DNA from: Humulus lupulus
Taxonomy: Eukaryota; Streptophyta; Magnoliopsida; Rosales; Cannabaceae
Direction: 5' to 3'
Assembly: GCF_963169125.1 (NCBI RefSeq)
Contig: NC_084795.1
Coordinates: 189,012,214 to 189,076,213, forward strand
DNA length: 64,000 nt
Part shown: positions 58,311-64,000 of the stretch, piece by piece
Numbering within the stretch: position 1 is the stretch's first letter
Layout of the letters: each line of letters begins with the position of its first letter
Position numbers and translations under genes: made by a program
The notes under the pieces: model-generated
Told to the model about the DNA's origin: nothing
What the model saw: only the letters and a program-made list of their open reading frames with translations
Databases searched by the model: none

Positions 58311-59070
58311 CTGAACAAAAGAAACAAAGAAGAAAACACTCCAAGCAGTCAGCACCCTTGTCATACCCTAACGGTATTAAAGGCGTCGGGGAGACCCTCC
58401 CCTAAAACTGCTTGGAGAGGCTCCTACCGAGCTTGCCGAGGGTTTGGCACCATGCCACCCGGAGGACAGCAAGGAACCAGGTTCAAACTTCGAGCCTAAG
58501 CCCGCCGAGAGAAGTGTTTTCCCAGGGGAAAACACCCCAAAGGCGTTCACGCTTATGCCCTAAAATAACAAACCAGAACAGCACAAGCAGACGGGAAACA
58601 ACTTTCCAAAAGCAAATCGTCAAAGCATGCAAAGAAATGACTTATTGACTCACACCAGTCACATGCCTATCGAAGCCCTATTCACGCATGCATAAAGATG
58701 ACACCGGCAGAAAACTCAACCCTAACAACTACCAACAATCTGAGGTTTAGAAGGAAAAAGCAAAGTAAAAATACTTACTGGTATTCGAGTAGTTGAAGAT
58801 TGAGGGAGTAATCGGGTCACTACACCGCACGAACACGTGAAGTAAAGGCTACAAAGACAAGCAACGATTCAAACCTAGAACTTCGGCAATCAAACCTACT
58901 GCCAAATCGCAAGAAAAGTCTCTGGATTCCTTACCAAAAGAAGTGGCGAATTCGAAGGAAAGGAAGCTTGGAAGCTTGAGAGTTCGAAGATTTGGGAATC
59001 TGAGAATCTGAAAGCTCGAGAATTTGAAAGCGTAAAGAGGAAGAAAGGTCCGTTCCCTCGTTTTTATAGC
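58311..59070 (-). promoter_or_regulatory. Tat-3 antisense promoter, leader exon and first intron
   Basis: On the minus strand CTATAAAAACG (TATA at 59068-59061) is followed by a CT-rich leader exon without ATG, ending at 58779 before the strong donor GTAAGTATTTT (58778-58768). The matching acceptor TTTCTTTTGTTCAG ends at 58311. A leader intron of 468 bp is inferred. A second donor-like TTTTGGTAAGGAA at about 58935 could give alternative splicing. The minus frame at 58849-59211 spans the TATA box and is not taken as coding. Confidence 0.6.
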
Positions 59071-59536
59071 AGGAACGAAATCGTTTCGAATTCCACAAGT
59101 GGACGGTACCGATCTTCCCATACCGCATGCATCAAATCCAACGGTCGGGGATGAAGTGCCGGTCCCATTTAAGACTCCTCGGATGGGAATAAAGTATTTA
59201 TTTCCCATCATTATACCATCTCGGGCCTAGTGCACCATTAAATACCGTCAAATCACTACTTAGACGCCTGACGCACGCACACTCAGCCAGTCGCCTCACG
59301 CACACGTCTTGGTCACAGAGCCATTCCCTGCATGACGCGTGGCCCTTGCCACACTTGAGTACTTGAGTTCAAACAGAAGAAATTTCCTTATTTTTTTTTG
59401 TACTGACACTCAGGCGGGAAAAAGGAACCCTTCCAGGAACACAGGAGGTGACCCCTCGCCTACTCTAGAGACCAGAACACCCAGAGGACTGTACAAGCTC
59501 CCGGACCTCTCAAGCCCCGTGACCTTGGGGGGTAAA
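59071..59536 (+). other. Tat-3 3' spacer and polypurine tract
   Basis: Upstream region of the antisense gene, ending with CCTTGGGGGGTAAA (59523-59536) immediately before the LTR. TTCCTTATTTTTTTTTG at 59387-59400 is a T run. No gene seen. Confidence 0.65.
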
Positions 59537-60424
59537 TGTTATCCAGATTTCCAGATAGCGTTTAGATGGATAGCCTCGGGGAAGCAGAATTATCAAAGTC
59601 TTTCACGACAGATGACCAGAGCTCGCGGATGGACAGAAAGGCTTCGCCTCTCCCGTTTAGTGTCCAGCATACTCTTTCAAGCAACCGCGACCCGGAAGCT
59701 CGTCAATTCTCCCGGACTCCCGAAGGGATATCCTTCGGGGAAGGTCCTTCCAGGAGAAGCTCTTCAGGTTACCTTCGCGGATACAGTTCCGTGCCTCGCA
59801 CGGAAGAAGACCAAGCGGTCGAGTCATGGAGGAGGCATAGTTGAAATGATACTCACCTGACACAGGATCCCGCCTGACACGCCCGACAGGTCGAGGCCGC
59901 ACACATCCCAGCACGCCTAAAAGTACCATTTCGCCTACTGTTCCGCTGACAGCCTGGAAAAGACAGCTGCCTTTTTACATTCCCCATGTTTTCATGTAAA
60001 TATACCCACGTAGAGCCTGGAAGCCATGCGACTACGGTAATTGTATCCCCTATTTATGGCTGGTGTAATTAAGACCCAGGGGAGCAGAGTAAAACCCTAA
60101 TCCAAAACTCTAGCTATAAAGACCTCCTCATTTTACAATAGAAGGGGGGCCAACAGAGAACATAGCAAGAACTCTGCCAAAATCTCTTGAGCTTCGTCTT
60201 CTTCTAGAGAACCCGAGAGAAACCCTGTGAGTTTGTGAGGTTCTTGTACACCAGCCATTTTACTGTAATTCTCTGCAAGTATAATAACATCGACTCGTGG
60301 ACTAGGGCTCGTTAACGCCTGAACCACGTAAAAAACCTATTTGTCTATTTATATTTCTGCACTTCTACAGTTCTTATCTTTTTATTACTTTGTTTGTATT
60401 CGTTTCCGAAAAACTCGGTAAACA
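59537..60424 (+). repeat. Tat-3 3' LTR
   Basis: 888 bp, the same length as the 5' LTR. Differences seen by eye: near offsets 16, 73, 213, 249, 319, 347, 352, 490, 498 and 736, all single bases. Followed by GGGTC. With the commonly used grass or Arabidopsis substitution rates this would be well under one million years; the rate for this species is unknown. Confidence 0.95.
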
Positions 60425-62398
60425 GGGTCAATTATTGGGTAATATGAATGTTATTTGATGATAAATTGGGAATATTTGAGATTAGGATGGAATTCTGGAA
60501 GTTTTGACTATAATGTCCCCGGGGGTGTTTTCGGGACCCCGAGCACTAGGTTTTATTTGAGGTTACTTAAGCTTGAAGTAGCTTGTCAGATAGAACGTAC
60601 GTTAGAAAAATCCTCTCGTTCTCTTCCCGTAGTTCATTTTCACCATTCGAAGTGTTTTTGAAGATATATTGAGTTCTAGGAGTTGGAATCAAGCGAGGAT
60701 CGAGGCATAGCGATCCTAGGAAAGATTAGAAGCTTCTTGACCGAAGGATTTGACGAGAAACAACCTAATCGAAGGTAATCTAAGTTTAAAGTTTTGAGTT
60801 TTTAGAGTTTCTAACCTTTGAATTGGACTTTGTAAATCGTTGAGTTTTTGGTTTGATTGAACCTTGGGTTTTGATGGTTTTGGAGCATGGGGAAGCTTGG
60901 GAACTTTAATTTGATGATTTGGGAATGTTTAGGCATGATTTTGGAGGCCTTGGGATGTTGGAGAACGTGTTTGGGAGTGGCTCTGGGTTGGGGGTCGCGG
61001 CCTTGTTCTTGGGCACCGCGGCCCTAGCTTGAAGAAGCAGATGGTCGAGTTTGCTCTTGCTGGGCGCTGCGGCCCTTGCTTCAGAGGTGGCTGGGGGCTG
61101 CAACCCAAGGTGCCAGGGCCGCGGCTCTTGAGCAGAGTTGAGCCCATTTGGGTGTTTTGGCCCTGGAAACATGGTTTTAGGCCTCGGGATCATTCCTACT
61201 ACCTGGATTAGTTTGGATTGATGTCCCAGAGGCTAGATATTGGTTTGGGAACCTATGTTGATCATTTTTATTGATGGTATCCTATATTTGGTTATGACTA
61301 GGTGATGGCTAAAGGACTAAAGGTTGATCGTTCTCAAGGATCGTTCTTTTATTCATTCTAGCTCGAATCTGAGGTAAGAAAACTGCACCCTGTGTATATA
61401 TGACATGCGTATTTGTTATTGAGGCATGTTGATTGATAAATGTGGACATGGATTGCATATTAAATGCTAGTGAATGTTGCTTACTTGTATATGGCACTGA
61501 CTAGTCAGCGATACTGACCTAAGAGTCAGAAACGACAATAGCGTCCTGAACGTAGGGCCGAATGAAGGTTAGATCTAATCGATATCAGTGTTGAATGACT
61601 CTAAGGCATTAACACTGGACCGACCCTAAGGTCGATGAACTTATAAGCGCTTGGCTAGTCTAAGACTAGATACTGAGAGCCAGGGCCAAAGGCCTAGGTG
61701 ACCGTTTGTCACATGGCTAGGGAACGATGCTCCATAGTTATGACTCTAGAGTCCTGAGGAAGGTTATGTTGGTGACTAATCACCATGCACCTATCCTGTT
61801 TAAGCTAGTGAAATGCTCACTTATCTGTTAAACCCTAGTGACCCTACTGTAACATGGCTAAAGGGAATTGTCCCCATCTTAGTGACTTTTGCAACTGTCA
61901 CCTATCTGTTTTGGACTGAAAGTCCTGAATGATTATGATGATCATTGTTGATATTATATCATGCTATATTGTGTTTTCTTGCTGGGCCTCGGCTCATGGG
62001 TGCTATGTGGTGCAGGTAAAGGGAAAGAAAAGCTCACCCAGCCTTGAGTGGAGAGCTTAGGTGGTGATGTGTACATATGCAGCCGCTTGACCACCATGGC
62101 CAAGGAGTTCTTAGAGGAACTAGGGGGTTTACCCTATTTTGCCGCTTAGGTCGGCGGGTTTGTAAATTTGAAACAGTAGTGACCATTTTGAGTTGTAAAT
62201 AACTTGTAAATGTTTTGAATAGCTCATGAGCAGTTTGTATACTTAATGAAATATATCCTTTCCTTTTTATTGTTTTCAACCTTAACCTGTTAATAACACT
62301 TAGAACACGTTTTTAACCAAAGGACTCGGGTAGCGGGTCAAATTTTTGGTTCACCGTTCACCGTAACTATTCTGGGGTAACCAAGGCGTTACACAGGT

Positions 62399-62701
62399 CC
62401 TCCCTCAAAGATTGAGGGTTGCTGCTTCCTGAACAGCTCATATAACGGCTCCCACCTGTTCCTAATCTCTCCTGACTGTACAACTGGTACCACTGCAAGT
62501 GGTACAATAGGGGCAGCACTCCCTGATGGAGCCTGCTATCGCAACAAGCGAATTTGCTCATCTTGACTTTGTAATCGCACTTGCATATCTGCCATAAGTT
62601 GCTGCTAGTTCTCAGGGACTGGCGGAGAATTCTGGCCCTAGTCATCACCCCCGGTCCCAGACCTAGTGCCGGCTAGTCGCATAGATTTTCTTGGACGCAT
62701 A
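62399..62701 (-). pseudogene. gag: R2 gag, N-terminal part across LTR E
   Basis: The likely start is the ATG at 62701 (MRPRKSMRLAGTRSG), followed by stops near 62640 and 62605, a Q-rich coiled segment (MADMQVRLQSQDEQIRLLR) and NRWEPLYELFRKQQPSIF, which runs into the capsid part once LTR E and one CAGGT copy are removed. The start is about 80 bp from LTR G, with no primer site between. Confidence 0.8.
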
Positions 62702-62784
62702 GCTATCCAAGTCAATCTGCAATCAACGACTCGGCAATCAAACCATGATGACAGGGTAAAAGCTTCTCCAAAATCCCCCAAAGG
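62702..62784 (-). other. R2 leader remnant
   Basis: Text between the gag start and LTR G. It lacks any TGGTATC primer-site word, which means the true 5' LTR/primer junction lies beyond LTR G. AAAGG (62780-62784) would be the left target duplication of LTR G. Confidence 0.6.
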
Positions 62785-64000
62785 TGTAACGCCCTACTTC
62801 CTTAGAGCCGTTACCAAGTGAGTTTTAAGACAAAACAGTGCAATGAACTCGCTAACCGAGGTTTTTAAAACAAAAGTGTGACTAATAAAAAGGGTAAGGC
62901 TGTAATCTTTGAAAATGCGTCGTTTCATTAAAACTTCTAGTATTAAACATTTGGGATCCCAAAATAAGGTTTGAGAACTATTTACATCTTGAAATAAGTT
63001 TACAATTGATCAGTTATAAAATCATAGATTATTACAGCCATTTCTCGAATAAACCCCCAACCAAAGCAGTCGGGCAGGCCAAACATGTACGCGTCGCTTC
63101 ACGCTCTCCGTACTCATGGTTGGTTGACACAGTCATTGCCCTTACCTGCAACACAGAGCACCCGTGAGCTGAAGCCCAGCAAGAAAACTCATGCAGAACA
63201 TAACATATGCAATTTATACCATTTATCATATCAGATAATCCACAGATAAACAAGTCAACCATTAGACTAAGCAAACACGGCCATGCCGCCCCAGAAGCCT
63301 TACCGAAGCCTGGGGTCTCGGTCCTCACCGTAGGGATATCACACGTATCCCTTGGGTCCTACCCTGACCATAAGCATCCCATGTGCTAAGTGTTACTTCC
63401 GGCCCCGCTGCCGTTCTTGGCCTTGCCGCCCTCGGCCATAGCCGTTCATTTCACTATAATCACACATATAGTATATCTCAAAATAACATTCAAACACATA
63501 TCAATTCATTTAAATCTGCACCCTAACATGAAATGCAATATAGGGTCGTGCCCTGCAATCATCTCATCATGCAACATGCAATATAGGGCCGTGCCCCGCA
63601 ATCACACTATGGGCCCATGCCCTATCCTACGGGTGTTATAGTTTTCTTACTTGTCGATTTGATAGCTTAGATCACCTGACTCCTTGAGCACGATCCCACT
63701 CGAGCCTTAGCGCACACCTAGGCACAAACATAGGTCAAAGTCAACACCAAACCCCAAGTCCGAATACCTAGCCTCGGGACCAATCCCGAGCCCCCGGGAA
63801 GTCCCAAATCCCCAAAACAAAGTGGCGAAATCGAGCCCCGAACCCTAGGTCCAAATCCCTCATCAAAAACCCAAAAATCCACTTCTGTGAACAGTGCAGC
63901 GCTACAGCGCCCTAAAGAGGGCACTGTAGCGCTACAAGCAGAACACACCCCCCAGAACAGGGGCTAGCGCTACAGCGCCCACTGACTAGCGCTGTAGCGC
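62785..64000 (-). repeat. Tekay-type LTR (LTR G), runs off the window
   Basis: Plus text starts TGTAACGCCCTACTTCC. On the minus strand it is the 3' part of an LTR of the same family as LTR A, whose end reads GGTAGTAGGGCGTTACA. The conserved block is at 63142-63187 (GT 359 bp from the end). AGCGCT/AGCGCC words at 63898-64000 form 22-bp pairs (63906/63928, 63974/63996). It is not R2's 5' LTR: its sequence differs from LTR D and no primer site adjoins it. Confidence 0.88.

Larger units (their letters stand above)
45796..60424 (+). mobile_element. Tat-3: complete Tat-lineage element, 14.6 kb
   Basis: Two 888-bp LTRs, target duplication GGGTC (45791-45795, 60425-60429), primer site, gag, protease, RT, RNase H, second (archaeal-type) RNase H, integrase without chromodomain, a tandem-repeat spacer, a spliced gene on the opposite strand, a polypurine tract and the 3' LTR. 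The LTRs differ at about ten positions by eye (near 1.1 percent), so it is young. It lies inside LTR E. Confidence 0.95.
45478..62393 (+). mobile_element. Solo Tekay-type LTR (LTR E), split by Tat-3
   Basis: Left arm 45478-45795 (TGTAATGCCCCG...) and right arm 60425-62393 (...GGCGTTACA); about 2.28 kb once Tat-3 and one GGGTC are removed. Flanked by CAGGT at 45473-45477 and 62394-62398, a perfect duplication inside R2 gag. Words GTCGCGGC 60994/ACCGCGGC 61015, GTCGAGTT 61044/GCTGCGGC 61066 and GCTGCAAC 61097/GCCGCGGC 61118 are paired at 21, 22 and 21 bp. The conserved block is at 61973-62020 (GT 376 bp from the end). Confidence 0.93.
37440..62784 (-). mobile_element. Tekay element R2 (minus strand), interrupted three times
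   Basis: 3' LTR (37440-41161), full pol, protease and gag on the minus strand, and a short leader up to 62784. Interruptions: Athila-like solo LTR 38338-39736, LTR E with nested Tat-3 at 45478-62393, and LTR G at 62785. ACTGG (37435-37439) would be its left target duplication in Tat-2. The 5' LTR is expected beyond LTR G and outside the window. Gag is rejoined across LTR E by the CAGGT duplication. Confidence 0.85.

Noticed and set aside
58849..59211. 120-codon minus-strand protein upstream of the antisense gene
   Set aside because: It spans the inferred TATA box and leader exon, and its composition follows serine-rich repeats AAGCTTGGAAGCTTG-like in the DNA.
62785..64000. LTR G as the 5' LTR of R2
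   Set aside because: It abuts the R2 leader in the right orientation, but its sequence differs from the R2 3' LTR (LTR D), and no primer-binding word adjoins it. A nested insertion fits better.

Overview
The window is heterochromatin-like sequence from a flowering plant, probably a eudicot with a large genome. I find no host gene, tRNA, rRNA or CRISPR array. Nearly every base belongs to LTR retrotransposons, mostly Ty3/gypsy (Tekay, Athila and Tat lineages, judged from domain order, chromodomain, second RNase H and antisense gene), plus one Ty1/copia-type LTR. Lineage names are assignments from motifs read by eye, not from searches.

Layout. 1-485: minus-strand fragment of a Tekay-type LTR. 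486-4630: one copia-type LTR split by a solo Tekay-type LTR (LTR A, 660-2936, perfect target-site duplication). 4631-11139: plus-strand Tekay element T2, starting inside gag and ending in a complete LTR (LTR B). 11140-14929: 3' end of an Athila element. 14930-18992: 3' end of a Tat element with an antisense gene. 18993-26592: minus-strand Tekay element R1. 26593-28240: end of a plus-strand Tekay-like element. 28240-29038: AT-rich repeats. 29039-35370: a deleted Athila element with a minus-strand LTR element of unknown coding content inside it. 35385-35740: short tandem array. 35804-37439: 5' LTR and gag of a second Tat element. 37440-62784: minus-strand Tekay element R2, interrupted by an Athila-like solo LTR (38338-39736) and a second solo Tekay-type LTR (LTR E, 45478-62393). 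LTR E is itself split by a complete 14.6-kb Tat element (Tat-3, 45796-60424). 62785-64000: another Tekay-type LTR (LTR G), cut by the window edge.

How the parts relate. Target-site duplications show the nesting directly: GCTAA for LTR A, CAGGT for LTR E and GGGTC for Tat-3, all perfect; AGCAC/AGCAT for the Athila-like solo LTR. All Tekay gag-pol copies are broken. Tat-3 is the youngest: its two 888-bp LTRs differ at about ten sites, its RT-RNase H-integrase frame of 1014 codons is open, and only gag, protease and the pol start carry breaks. On the opposite strand Tat-3 carries a spliced gene with its own TATA box; Tat-1 carries the remains of a similar gene.

The most unusual signal is an architecture shared by eight LTRs of different sequence and at least two lineages. 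In the U3 part, CpG-rich, mostly palindromic words occur in pairs 20-22 bp apart. A second shared signal is a block of about 45 bp ending in a splice-donor-like CAG/GTAA, placed 359-376 bp from the 3' end of six Tekay-type LTRs.
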